From Bin87 sp965217175 (lineage in GTDB: Bacteria; Chloroflexota; Dehalococcoidia; Lucifugimonadales; UBA3495), in contig OZ244251.1 in assembly GCA_965217175.1 (NCBI GenBank), positions 620,001 through 684,000 of the forward strand: a DNA stretch of 64,000 nucleotides. Direction: 5' to 3'. A program made the translations under genes and the position numbers. The number at the start of each line of letters is the position of its first letter. Positions within the stretch are counted from its first letter, which is position 1. The notes beneath the pieces were generated by a model. That model was given only the letters and a program-made list of their open reading frames with translations. It had not been told where the DNA came from and ran no database searches. This document shows positions 53,522-61,585 of the stretch, one piece after another.

Positions 53522-54225
53522 GTGACTCAGTTTGAAATGGGGTATCAGAGAATCCGATAGTAGCCCGGTTACGCCGGCCAGCCAAATCACGGCTCAGCCA
53601 ACTTACCGACCCACGCACGTGGGGCCTCCGCCTGAGTACTTGGCGGAGCCCTTATCGCGCTGAGCGGTTGTTACTCGCCAACCCAGCGTCCTGAGATGGA
53701 TCCCTCGACCTCTTCACCTGTGTCCGCGTTGAAAAATACTACCAACTGGTTCTGTTGCCTTTGACCGCTACGGTCGACGGAGCTTCCGGCTGGCCCGGAC
53801 GGGAACACCATCGGCAGGTTGTCTACCACGACCAGCCACACTTGCATTCTCTCTACCTGTTGGCCTTGGTTGTCTTTCCCTGTGTACAGGCCCACCGTGG
53901 CCCTGGTCTCCAAGGTTGAGGTATCCACTGTCTCGAACATCTCGTCTGCTTTCCTTAAGGCCCTTTCCACAACCTCATCCTTGGACACTCCGGGGATGAA
54001 AGAGGCTTCATCGAGTCTCTTTTCCGAGGGGTCGATGATGGCATCAATATCCTCGGTGGTCACCGGGTCGGTTCTGGTAAAGGCGAATGTCACCAGCAGA
54101 ATGGCGGCCAGCGCCCAGGCGACAAGCCCTCCTGTGACAATCCAACGTTTCATATCCTGACCTCATCACGGCAGCGAGCAGGGGTACTATCCGGTTTCCT
54201 GATACCCCATTTTAAACTGAGTCAC
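53522..54225. mobile_element. 704-bp segment with ~45-bp imperfect terminal inverted repeats
   Basis: The left end GTGACTCAGTTTGAAATGGG (53522) and the inverse of the right end, GTGACTCAGTTTAAAATGGG (to 54225), agree over 26 of the first 27 bases and more weakly for about 20 more. No transposase lies inside; the only gene is the membrane protein at 53671. The end motif is reminiscent of IS21-group ends, so this may be a non-autonomous element with a passenger gene. No clear target duplication was found. Confidence 0.6.
53671..54153 (-). CDS. Membrane-anchored protein inside the inverted-repeat segment (160 aa)
   Basis: Starts MKRWIVTGGLVAWALAAILL, an N-terminal anchor or signal peptide, followed by an extracytoplasmic domain: SKDEVVERALRKADEMFETVD, then ERMQVWLVVVDNLPMVF and NQLVVFFNADTGEEVEG. 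The helix-plus-strands pattern with a closing NADTGEEV recalls PepSY-like propeptide domains, which is tentative. AGGTCAGG lies before ATG 54153. The gene is intact although its neighbours are broken, consistent with selection or recent arrival. Confidence 0.65.
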   Translation of the reverse strand: MKRWIVTGGLVAWALAAILLVTFAFTRTDPVTTEDIDAIIDPSEKRLDEASFIPGVSKDEVVERALRKADEMFETVDTSTLETRATVGLYTGKDNQGQQVERMQVWLVVVDNLPMVFPSGPAGSSVDRSGQRQQNQLVVFFNADTGEEVEGSISGRWVGE

Positions 54226-54381
54226 TAGCGGTCATACACCCTTGGGGGCGGAATGCTGCGGAAACGTGCCTGTTTGCTGCTGTGATTGGTGGATGGCCCA
54301 GTCGTTGGCCCAACATCCAATGTGGTCCACGGCCGGTCGTCAGCGTACTGATGCTCCATGCTGACGTCCAACTGGTGCGCG

Positions 54382-55455
54382 CTACGCCGCTTCGCTCCAC
54401 CGGGCACAACAGCCACAACCGGGGTCCTGGCAGGCCGGCGTCGGCGCCTGTCGCCTGTTTCGGCTTGCGCCCTGCGCTTTGGGCAGCTTGATCCTCATAT
54501 GCCGCATGTGTGCGTAGTCGTCGGCCTGGAGGTGCGCCAATGCTGTGGCTAAGTAGCTGAGCATGGACATCGCGCCGTGTAGCGACACCTTGCTGATGTT
54601 GAGGTACCGGTGTACGTTCATCAAGCGACTGTGCTTGGCGCTGCTGAAGTACCGCTCAATCACGGTCCGCAGCTTGTACTTTGCCTTCCATTCCTCCGAG
54701 CAGCGGGGCAGCAGACCCACTATCCTCAGTAGTCTGCCCTCGGGCTTCTCTTAGTGCTCAGAGTCGCAATACCTCGAGAAGTGGATCTTGCCTTTTAGGT
54801 GACAGCCCTCAGCAGGGCACCGGAACAGGTGGCCCTTCTCTGGGTCAGTTTCGACGTACTTCATGGACTTGCCGCCGACGCAGGTCGGACGGCCATCTGC
54901 GTCGTAGATGCCGTCGTACAACCGTTTGCCGGTCTCCTTGTCCTTTTCGGGCAGCCGGACGGCGACCACCGGTATCAGCCCGAGGCTGACCAGATGCTCG
55001 ATGTTTTCCAAGCGGCCGTAGCCCTTGTCTCCCAAGAAATACCGCGGCCCCAGCGTCTCGTAAAGAGCCAGACAGTCGTCCAGGTCCTGGACCATCACCA
55101 CCACATCGCTCGCGTTGGCTGGACGGATCACGCCGAACAGTGGCAGTCCGTAGTTGGCGTCGGCGATAACGTTGACCTTGTAGCCGAAGTAGAACTCGTC
55201 CTTGCTTTCCTTTCGGCCTGACTTGGTGTCGTTTCCCGCTTTTTGAGACGTGAGCCCCTGTTCGACCCGCTCCGGGCTACGCTGCCCCGACGCTGCCAGG
55301 GACGTCACCAGGCCCTCTGGCGCGGCCCAGAGGGTGAAACGGGCCTGTGCAGACGGTCCAGAGCTTCGGGGCGCCCTTGGGAGGTCGATAAGAGATGACC
55401 ATCGAAAATCAGAACGGTTTTGAGGTGACACTTGCCTATTGTGCGCCAAAGTCAT
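54382..55455 (-). pseudogene. DDE transposase (IS4/IS1182-like), truncated and interrupted by a stop
   Basis: Recognisable transposase core: SKDEFYFGYKVNVIADANYG, YFLGDKGYGRLENIEHL with the second Asp, a CPAEGC-type Cys segment, and, after an in-frame TAA at about 54751-54753, KYKLRTVIERYFSSAKHSRL with the catalytic Glu and a terminal NISKVSLHGAMSML. The N-terminal 100 or more residues of such transposases are not recognisable upstream. Same-frame continuation shows that a nonsense change, not an indel, split the gene. Confidence 0.7.
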
Positions 55456-55460
55456 CCGCG

Positions 55461-55500
55461 TTTACAATGGTTTACATAGGTTTACATTGCTTTACATTGG
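55461..55500 (+). promoter_or_regulatory. Four 10-bp direct repeats (iterons) before the HTH-PLD-ATPase gene
   Basis: TTTACAATGG, TTTACATAGG, TTTACATTGC and TTTACATTGG follow each other without spacers, ending 10 bases before the ATG at 55511. The exact 10-bp phasing places one site per helical turn on the same DNA face, as in operator arrays or replication iterons. The downstream protein has an N-terminal HTH that may bind here. Confidence 0.75.
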
Positions 55501-55510
55501 GTGATCGGGA

Positions 55511-57790
55511 ATGAGCAAAGTCTATGAATCCACTTCAGAAGCCGCTGCGGCCATCGGCGTGTCTCGTCAGACCATAAGCGACTGGCTAAAATCCCGCAGA
55601 TTGAAAGGCGAGCGCGTCCCCAGAGCAGGTAGAGCAGGCTGGCGAATTTACCATGATGACCTCATCGCGGCATCTCAGGGCACTATGTTCGAGCAACCGC
55701 AAGCAGCTCAACTTAGTCTTGATTCGGCAACACAACCCGACCTGAACGCCTTGAGCTTGCAGGTTGTCTGGCCTGAGGAAGAGCGGGCCGAATTGTTCAG
55801 CCCGGACATCCTTACCGGGTACGATACGTTGCGGGCGGTTACGTACAGTGTCAGTATTCCTATGATATTGAGGCTGCTTATGAACGACCTTTACCAGGAC
55901 TTGGAGGTGATTTTTGGAGATGAACGTCTCGCAAAGGCTGCCACTGCGGACCGCATCTTCGCCTGGCAACGAAGTCTTGAGGAGCATCTAACCAAGGGAT
56001 TTGTTGGCATGGGCGGATTAGACGATCCCAAAGCCAAAATCATCATGGACCGACAGTCGGCGGGTACCGCCCGGTTTTTTGCTATGTCAGGCAGTGTAGT
56101 GCATTCCAAGATTTATCTACTGGAAAATCGCGCTCACCGCCGAGTGCTTGTGGGTTCTGCCAATTTGTCCACTCGGGCAATGTCCGGAAGGCAGGGAGAG
56201 GTTCTAGTATGTTACGACGATAACGAGTTCATGTGGTCGACGATGGCGAGAATTTATGCAGCTCTACGCGCCCAAGCTACCACGCCAGTGCGAGTGGAAC
56301 CTGAGATCAAACCTGCACACCTGGTAGCTGTTGAGGATCTCCCCATCAGCCGGCAGACGCAAGAATCGTTGCCTGTAACGGTGTATGTGGAAGCACCTAG
56401 CGACATGCCAGGCGACCCAGATGTTCTGGCGGTCAGGGAAGAGGAGATCATTCGCGTTTTTGGGTTGCCATTCCGAGACCACCTGAAGCCGACTCCGCGG
56501 GGGGAGGTTACAGTTACGCCAGCTATCCTGCGCTCAGTGCGGCGTACAGTTTCCGCTACGCGGCCTGTAGACATTGATTTGGCCCACAATTTGACCAGAG
56601 CCCTCAATGGGAGGCTCATATACAACGCCAAGCCCATAGAGCGACCTGACGATGTCGACGGCATCGAAACTGACGCATATCTAATCACCCGGTACCTCAA
56701 CAACTATCGCGAATTCGGCAAAGGTGCGGACGTTCTACAACGCAACTACTTCGCTGTCATGTCTTGGATGTACTTCACTCCATTCATGTCTTGGCTGAGG
56801 CGCGAACGATCTAAATTGGGACCAGGCAATTTCGATTGCAAACCGACGGCTCTAATATATGGTCCTTCAAACTGCGGGAAGACCGACCTTGTGACCTTCT
56901 TATTCGAGAGCATGTTCGGCCCTCCCAAGGATTTGCGGGACAAGGACTTTACGCCCACACAAGTCTTGGAACGCCAGAAGACCGCAGGGCTTTACCCTTT
57001 GTTCTACGACGACATTCGCAGTCAACGTTTCACTAGCAGTGGTCGACGGGGCAGCGATACGTTAGGAGAGGCGATCATCAAGTCCTACGATCGCCTTCAT
57101 CATGAATTGTCAGAGGTTCCTTGTTTGGTGGCTTCATTGAACAGCGATGCCCGTGAGTTCTCCAATGAGGTGCGAAAACGGGCGCTTTTGGTCTTCACTT
57201 CGCCTCCACTGCCGTCCGACAATACCGAATTGGGACAGCGAATGGAACGTGAGGTCAAAGAGTTGCACAACCGAATTGACACGCGTTTATACTCAGAATA
57301 CCTGTTCCGAATGCAGGACCGCATGGAGGCCGTCACCGAGTGGGGCACGTTTGACTACCTAGCGGAATCCTCTGGGCTGCTGGTCACGATGTTCCGGGAA
57401 ACCCTGCGTAACGAGGAAACCCTCGCCCTCTGGTGTCGCAGGATCTCCAGTCAAGACTTTGACGATTTCGCCTGGGAACCCAAACGTTTTCAGATGAAGA
57501 GCAGATTGGACGCCAAACTCTTCGTCCGGGAATTTCCCCCGAGCAGTGGCCGATGGACCACGCACGGAGATGACATAGTTCTGGGCGTGGAGGACCTCCA
57601 GCAAACCATACGAGAGAAGGAAGTGCCGGACCATATCATCCATCGAGAAGCATCGAATGGGACGAACCTACATCTCCGGAAAGATGAGACAGTAGCGTTT
57701 ATCCGGCGTGGACAGGGTGACGGTGGATATACGTTGCCAGTGCCGCGTGGTGCTTGGTCAAAATTCGTCGATTCCGTCAAAAAGGGATAA
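55511..57790 (+). CDS. HTH, phospholipase-D-like nuclease and P-loop ATPase fusion protein
   Basis: A 759-residue protein with an unusual domain order. Residues 1-52: helix-turn-helix of excisionase/MerR kind (ATSEAAAAIGVSRQTISDWLK-like region). Residues about 105-250: PLD-superfamily domain with VVHSKIYLLENRAHRRVLVG and GSANLST, the single HxK...GSxN set used by dimeric PLD nucleases. Residues about 445-565: ATPase with Walker A YGPSNCGKTDL (450-460), Walker B-like LFYDDIR, sensor-like LVASLNSD and Arg residues in NEVRKRALL, as in superfamily-3/AAA helicases. The 170-residue tail is unrecognised. GC is lower than in neighbouring genes. It could be an initiator, a defence effector or a conjugation/partition factor; I know no family with this exact order. 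Confidence 0.75.
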   Translation: MSKVYESTSEAAAAIGVSRQTISDWLKSRRLKGERVPRAGRAGWRIYHDDLIAASQGTMFEQPQAAQLSLDSATQPDLNALSLQVVWPEEERAELFSPDILTGYDTLRAVTYSVSIPMILRLLMNDLYQDLEVIFGDERLAKAATADRIFAWQRSLEEHLTKGFVGMGGLDDPKAKIIMDRQSAGTARFFAMSGSVVHSKIYLLENRAHRRVLVGSANLSTRAMSGRQGEVLVCYDDNEFMWSTMARIYAALRAQATTPVRVEPEIKPAHLVAVEDLPISRQTQESLPVTVYVEAPSDMPGDPDVLAVREEEIIRVFGLPFRDHLKPTPRGEVTVTPAILRSVRRTVSATRPVDIDLAHNLTRALNGRLIYNAKPIERPDDVDGIETDAYLITRYLNNYREFGKGADVLQRNYFAVMSWMYFTPFMSWLRRERSKLGPGNFDCKPTALIYGPSNCGKTDLVTFLFESMFGPPKDLRDKDFTPTQVLERQKTAGLYPLFYDDIRSQRFTSSGRRGSDTLGEAIIKSYDRLHHELSEVPCLVASLNSDAREFSNEVRKRALLVFTSPPLPSDNTELGQRMEREVKELHNRIDTRLYSEYLFRMQDRMEAVTEWGTFDYLAESSGLLVTMFRETLRNEETLALWCRRISSQDFDDFAWEPKRFQMKSRLDAKLFVREFPPSSGRWTTHGDDIVLGVEDLQQTIREKEVPDHIIHREASNGTNLHLRKDETVAFIRRGQGDGGYTLPVPRGAWSKFVDSVKKG

Positions 57791-57906
57791 CCTGTTTCGG
57801 AAATCAAGCTGGCGAGATGAGCTAGCAATTGACCTACGTCCGTTTCATTGACCATCGGATGCTGATGCCCCCAACATCGGTGGCACCATACCTGTGTCGC
57901 GTACGC

Positions 57907-58566
57907 CTACTCAACCTGCTGTGCTAACCATTGACCTACGGCCCGCCGTCGGGCAGTACACCGTCGGCCAAAAGCAGCACCCCAGCTCTCTGCGCCGGGC
58001 GGTGTCACGTAGGCGGTGGCGATGAGGGCCCGGTGACGCAGCTGGATCCGTTGGGCGGCATCGCTCCACCGGATGGCGTCCAGCATGGCGCGCACTAGGC
58101 CGGCGTCGGCGGGGATCGCGGACCTGGAGTTCCCCGCTGCGCCGTCGCGCTGCTCCTGGCCCCGGCTTCATGCGCCCAGGAAGCGCCTCACCGCCGCGTC
58201 CGAGGTGGGATCCTCGTTGCCAGTCTCCCCGGTGCGACCAGCGGACGGCGGCGCGGCCCATTTGCAGAGACGAAACCGCGGGGCCGGCGCTCCACCGGCT
58301 GGCTAGCCAGAGGGCCACCGTGCGGGGCGTGGCCGGCAGGGAAGCCAGGGTCGATCCTCGCACCAGGTCCGGAAGTAACGCCACTGCCAGCGGTAGGCGA
58401 CTACGGTGTTGGTGGCCTGGTCCATGGCCGCGTCGGCGAGGACGCCCAGCTCCTCCACCGAGGCGGGTGCCGGGAGCAGGTGGCCCCGGGGGTCAGTCAC
58501 GTGGTCAGAGGTATTGGCAACGCGTTTACACTTTCTGGTGGCATATACGTGCAATTGTAGGCCCAA
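57907..58566 (-). pseudogene. Degenerate tyrosine recombinase, paralog of the intact one
   Basis: Fragments in different minus-strand frames match the N-terminal and central parts of the intact recombinase at 58741: VVAYRWQWRYFRTWCED against LEVYRWQWQRFTAWCRS, VALWLASRWSAGPAV-SSLQMGRAAVRWSH against VVSWLASRW...SLRLGKAAVKWAH, and VRAMLDAIRWSDAAQRIQLRHRALIATAYVT against VRGMLDAIDGSDTPIEIRTRDSALITTAYTT (quoted in parts). Several frameshifts and loss of the C-terminal catalytic half make it non-functional. Confidence 0.75.
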
Positions 58567-58597
58567 TTCCGCCGCCGAAAGGACCGCGGCTGCAAAA

Positions 58598-58741
58598 TCA
58601 GTCCACCGGCTCGTTGGTTCCCGTCTGTTGTCCTTCAGCTCTCTGGCGCCGGCGTCTCGATATAAAGAACACGACGACGCCGACCAGGAGCATGCGAAAG
58701 GGTGCGATTAAGAGGAGGTCGGCGAGCACGTTGATGATCAT
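58598..58741 (-). CDS. Small membrane protein (47 aa) coupled to the recombinase
   Basis: Reads MIINVLADLLLIAPFRMLLV then GVVVFFISRRRRQR and a polar tail. One or two hydrophobic segments followed by an RRRRQR stop-transfer patch. The ATG overlaps the recombinase TGA as TGATG, so it is translated by coupling. AT-rich and GGAGG features lie inside the recombinase end. Too short to classify; real because of the coupling and the clear hydrophobic/basic layout. Confidence 0.55.
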   Translation of the reverse strand: MIINVLADLLLIAPFRMLLVGVVVFFISRRRRQRAEGQQTGTNEPVD

Positions 58742-59751
58742 CAGACACCTCGTAAGGGATGGTGGGTGAGCGCGTCAGCTGACGCGACGTAACGGGCCGG
58801 CATCGTCGGCGATTTCCAGCCTCCGAGTCTCATCAGGTCTACCTCCCGCGCGCCCGCCCGGGCGGCATCGCTGGCCGCGCCCCGACGTGTGCTGTGACCA
58901 CTGAGCCCGGGTTGGCCGGCACGCTGGCCCCAGAGGGCGATCCGACGTGCGAGGCTCTTGGGCGACAGGTCTTTGATCTCCGGACAACTGCCCGATCTGT
59001 GCAGCTGGAGGAACAGGGGAGCCTGAGCGACGCTGTAGGGGTGCATGGCCAGCCACCGACGCAACCGGGTGGCGGCTGCTATGGTACGAGTATCGATTAC
59101 TCCGGCAGTCCTACCTTCGCCGAGCTGGTCAGCCTTGCCTCGCCGGATAGTCAGTCGGTATTCGGCGCCGTCGAGTACTGCGTCAGCGACGACCAGGGCG
59201 GCGAGTTCGCCCCGCCGTGCGGCCGTGGTGTACGCGGTGGTTATTAGGGCAGAGTCCCGCGTCCGGATCTCAATGGGAGTGTCGCTGCCGTCAATTGCGT
59301 CGAGCATTCCACGCACCAGGTTGGCGTCGGCAGTCAGTGCGGTCCGGGATATCCCAGTATCGGCGTCGGCCTGGCTTTGCACGCGTCCTATACCACGCAG
59401 AAAGTCGTGCACCACCGCCGCCGCGGTGGGGTCGGGTTGGGCGGCCTGGATGTGGGCCCACTTGACCGCCGCCTTGCCCAGCCGCAGCGAACCGGCTGCG
59501 GCTGCATCATCATACCAACGGCTGGCCAGCCAGCTCACCACCACGTCCGGGGATGTTGGCAGGGACGGCTGGTCATAGCTGCGGCACCAGGCCGTGAAGC
59601 GCTGCCACTGCCAGCGGTAGACCTCCAGGGTCCGTGGCGCCAAGGCAAAAGCGCGCGCTCCGGCCACCACGTCGGCCAGGTGGGCAACGCGGCCGTCGGT
59701 AGGAATATTGGCCAGCGCGTCGTTGCTGATGTTCTGATGTCCCATAATCAT
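58741..59751 (-). CDS. Tyrosine recombinase/integrase
   Basis: A 336-residue phage-integrase-family recombinase, intact. N-terminal SAM-like core-binding domain includes TLEVYRWQWQRFTAWC. Catalytic residues: Arg in TTAARRGELAAL, Lys in TIRRGKADQLG, His-x-x-Arg in SGHSTRRGAASDA, Trp in RLGGWKSPTM and the nucleophilic Tyr in ARYVAS. ATG 59751 overlaps the upstream stop as ATGA. It probably integrates and excises the surrounding element. A decayed paralog lies immediately downstream, showing an earlier generation of the same enzyme. Confidence 0.92.
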   Translation of the reverse strand: MIMGHQNISNDALANIPTDGRVAHLADVVAGARAFALAPRTLEVYRWQWQRFTAWCRSYDQPSLPTSPDVVVSWLASRWYDDAAAAGSLRLGKAAVKWAHIQAAQPDPTAAAVVHDFLRGIGRVQSQADADTGISRTALTADANLVRGMLDAIDGSDTPIEIRTRDSALITTAYTTAARRGELAALVVADAVLDGAEYRLTIRRGKADQLGEGRTAGVIDTRTIAAATRLRRWLAMHPYSVAQAPLFLQLHRSGSCPEIKDLSPKSLARRIALWGQRAGQPGLSGHSTRRGAASDAARAGAREVDLMRLGGWKSPTMPARYVASADALTHHPLRGV

Positions 59752-59984
59752 AATTGTCGGCCACCAGTGGCGCGGTCGAAAATGGCTATTTCAGGGCCCC
59801 TCCCCTCGGCGTAATCGATGACTCCAGCCCGCGCCAGGGTGTGGTTGAAGTGGGCGCCATACAGCTCTATGTCCTCGTCGATGAGGGCGAGGGTCCATTC
59901 CAGGCCCATGCGGTCGACGACCGTGAGGTAATGGCGGGCGTAGTGGCGGCAGATGCGCCGGGCCAGCCAATAGCGGATCCTCAT
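59748..59984 (-). CDS. Uncharacterised small protein coupled to the recombinase (78 aa)
   Basis: Basic N-terminus (MRIRYWLARRICRHYARHYL) then ALIDEDIELYGAHFNHTLA. Its stop overlaps the recombinase ATG by 4 bases, so the two are co-translated. Its start lies within a duplicated segment: the sequence before and around the ATG resembles that at 60484, where the 99-residue gene ends. Possibly a DNA-binding or excision accessory protein. Not recognised. Confidence 0.5.
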   Translation of the reverse strand: MRIRYWLARRICRHYARHYLTVVDRMGLEWTLALIDEDIELYGAHFNHTLARAGVIDYAEGRGPEIAIFDRATGGRQL

Positions 59985-60110
59985 GGCCTCTGGCCCCCAG
60001 CTCGGGCAGAGCGTCGGGGTTCTGCGTTAGCCACGCCACGGCCTCGTCCAAGGAGCCAAAGGTGTGCAGGGACCCGTCCAGCTTCAGACGGGGGACTATC
60101 GTTCTGCCGT
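59985..60110 (-). pseudogene. Partial duplicate of the 99-residue gene
   Basis: DGSLHTFGSLDEAVAWLTQN, then PDALPELG, matches the C-terminal third of the gene at 60481 almost exactly, but lacks its N-terminal two thirds. Indicates a tandem duplication of about 100 bp or more that also seeded the start of the 78-residue gene. Confidence 0.65.
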
Positions 60111-60181
60111 GAGCGGCTGAACCGTTCCTTTGCAAGGTTGGTTATTGATCGCACGATGCTTCAGAGGCGCAGCAGTGACCG

Positions 60182-60424
60182 TCATGAACCTTTCGACCAA
60201 GCAGGTATGGCCCGATTTACTCCGGCGAGGACCATTCCCGACATAGACGACGGCGACGCCTTCACGGGGCGAAATCCACTTGATGGCGGATCTGGAAGCA
60301 GCGACCTTAGGTCATGGTAGAACGTGAAGAGCGTAAACAAGACCAAAATTGTCCTGATGATGCCCCGACGGGGAAGGAACTCTGGGGCTAGCAGCATCAG
60401 GTAGGCCTCTTCGATGAGATTCAT
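60182..60424 (-). CDS. Small membrane protein (80 aa)
   Basis: MNLIEEAYLMLLAPEFLPRR followed by a hydrophobic segment GIIRTILVLFTLFTF and a polar Pro/Ser-rich tail. AAGGAG lies 8 bases before ATG 60424. A longer start at 60484 overlaps the upstream stop as ATGA and would add 20 residues. One membrane span predicted. Function unknown; third of several tiny membrane proteins in this operon. Confidence 0.55.
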   Translation of the reverse strand: MNLIEEAYLMLLAPEFLPRRGIIRTILVLFTLFTFYHDLRSLLPDPPSSGFRPVKASPSSMSGMVLAGVNRAIPAWSKGS

Positions 60425-60480
60425 TGTCGTTACTCCTTGCAGAAAGATAAGGATTCGGCACACTCGACGTAAGCGGACCC

Positions 60481-60780
60481 TCATGGCATCTGGTCCCCCA
60501 GCTCCGGCAGCGCGTCCGGGTTCTGAGTAAGCCACGCCACCGCCTCGTCGAGGGACCCGAAGGTGTGGAGCTTCCCGTCGATGTTCCGGAGCAACGCCCG
60601 GAAGGGGCGCCGTTCCCGAAACACAAACCAGCGATCGGTATAGCTTGGCTGGTCGCTGCGCTGGATAGTGTAGCCGCGCCACTGGTAGATCTCGTAGACG
60701 CCGGCGTCGACCCTGACCAGGTCATTCATGGGATACAGGGTAGCGTCGGAGGGCGCGAGGTCGTAAGGGGCAACTGTCAT
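60481..60780 (-). CDS. Uncharacterised small protein (99 aa)
   Basis: Contains YEIYQWRGYTIQRSDQPSYT and WFVFRERRPFRALLRNIDGK, then HTFGSLDEAVAWLTQNPDAL, a compact strand-helix pattern resembling small phage or plasmid proteins of the DUF-type with a conserved Trp/Phe core. ATG 60780 overlaps the upstream gene's TGA as TGATG. A copy of its C-terminal third occurs at 59985-60110. Confidence 0.6.
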   Translation of the reverse strand: MTVAPYDLAPSDATLYPMNDLVRVDAGVYEIYQWRGYTIQRSDQPSYTDRWFVFRERRPFRALLRNIDGKLHTFGSLDEAVAWLTQNPDALPELGDQMP

Positions 60781-61082
60781 CAGTCCGCGGAACCTCGCTC
60801 AGCCGCGGCTCGATCATGTCGGGACTCCATCTCCTGGAGCGCGCGGATCCGTTCCGCTTTGGTGAACCAGTCGTCGGGGTGTTGGGGCATCGCCTCGATG
60901 TCTGCCGCCGTGAATTTGCGGCCCGTCATTTTTACCCTCGCGTCGCAGTGCGCCTGGACCAAATTAAAAAACAGTAACATCACCAGGATCCCCAACGTCG
61001 TATTGGCGGTCGTCGCCAGCAGGCTTTGGATGCGCTGCAAAATGGTTGCTGGGATCAGCTCCTGGTCATTATTGTCGTACAT
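60780..61082 (-). CDS. Single-span membrane protein (100 aa)
   Basis: From MYDNNDQELIPATILQRIQS it has one hydrophobic segment (TTLGILVMLLFFNLVQAH) and a cytoplasmic-type charged tail (MTGRKFTAADIEAMPQHPDD, AERIRALQEMESRHDRAA). The ATG at 61082 is the first plausible start; the frame extends upstream in a Gly/Arg-rich shadow. Stop overlaps the next gene's ATG. Function unknown. Confidence 0.55.
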   Translation of the reverse strand: MYDNNDQELIPATILQRIQSLLATTANTTLGILVMLLFFNLVQAHCDARVKMTGRKFTAADIEAMPQHPDDWFTKAERIRALQEMESRHDRAAAERGSAD

Positions 61083-61153
61083 AAACAACCCCGTAAATGT
61101 TCTATAACTGGCTTTATACAGCTGATGGAGTTCCGATCGCGATAAACAAGGTG

Positions 61154-61435
61154 TCACCCCGCCGCCGCCCGTCGCCGGACCCTCCACCGGCGGACCTGGT
61201 CGCCGGACAACATGGCCACACCGATCCCCGCCAACGCGCCGGCGAACATGGATCCATAGAAGGTCGCCCACTGGGTAGCGCTGGTCGGAATGTCCTTGCC
61301 CAGGGTCCAGACGCACACCATGGCGGCGACCATGCCCAGGGCAGCGCCGGGTATTATCCAGCGCCACCTGGCCCTCGACAGTTGCCGGCGCTCCCGCCGT
61401 TCCCGTCGACGTCGCGCACGTCCTTTGTTAGCCAT
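61154..61435 (-). CDS. Two-span membrane protein (93 aa)
   Basis: A strongly basic start (MANKGRARRRRERRERRQLS) followed by two hydrophobic helices (WIIPGAALGMVAAMVCVW and GSMFAGALAGIGVAML) and a basic end (VRRWRVRRRAAAG). The positive ends keep both termini inside. An ATG one codon upstream is also possible. Belongs to the minus-strand small-protein operon; not recognised. Confidence 0.55.
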   Translation of the reverse strand: MANKGRARRRRERRERRQLSRARWRWIIPGAALGMVAAMVCVWTLGKDIPTSATQWATFYGSMFAGALAGIGVAMLSGDQVRRWRVRRRAAAG

Positions 61436-61585
61436 CACTGACTCCCGTCGCTATCACCTTGGCCACCCGGCCCCTTCTCTCGCTACTGCAACGCTTTGCC
61501 TATGCCTTTCATTGCATAGTAAGGGGTTCTGTTTTCTTAAGTTAGGTTGTTAATTAATATAGACTTCCATCGCGCTCTCTCATCT

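Noticed and set aside
53196..53618. Minus-strand frames of 103-140 codons in the gap before the inverted-repeat element.
   Set aside because: Two overlapping frames are equally open; neither has a start signal or domain, and they run across the element end.
53522..54225. Tandem or terminator-like origin for the GTGACTCAG repeats.
   Set aside because: The two copies are 650 bases apart with an intact gene between, too far for a terminator hairpin; a transposon end fits better.
43216..55455. Two genes in the accessory region are interrupted by in-frame TAA (43732-43734 and 54751-54753), suggesting TAA recoding with the nearby tRNA-like sequence as suppressor.
   Set aside because: TAA is used as a normal stop by several intact genes in the same region (49368, 53671, 57790), and the tRNA-like sequence has a GAC anticodon and is degenerate. 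Two independent nonsense mutations in decaying genes are more likely.
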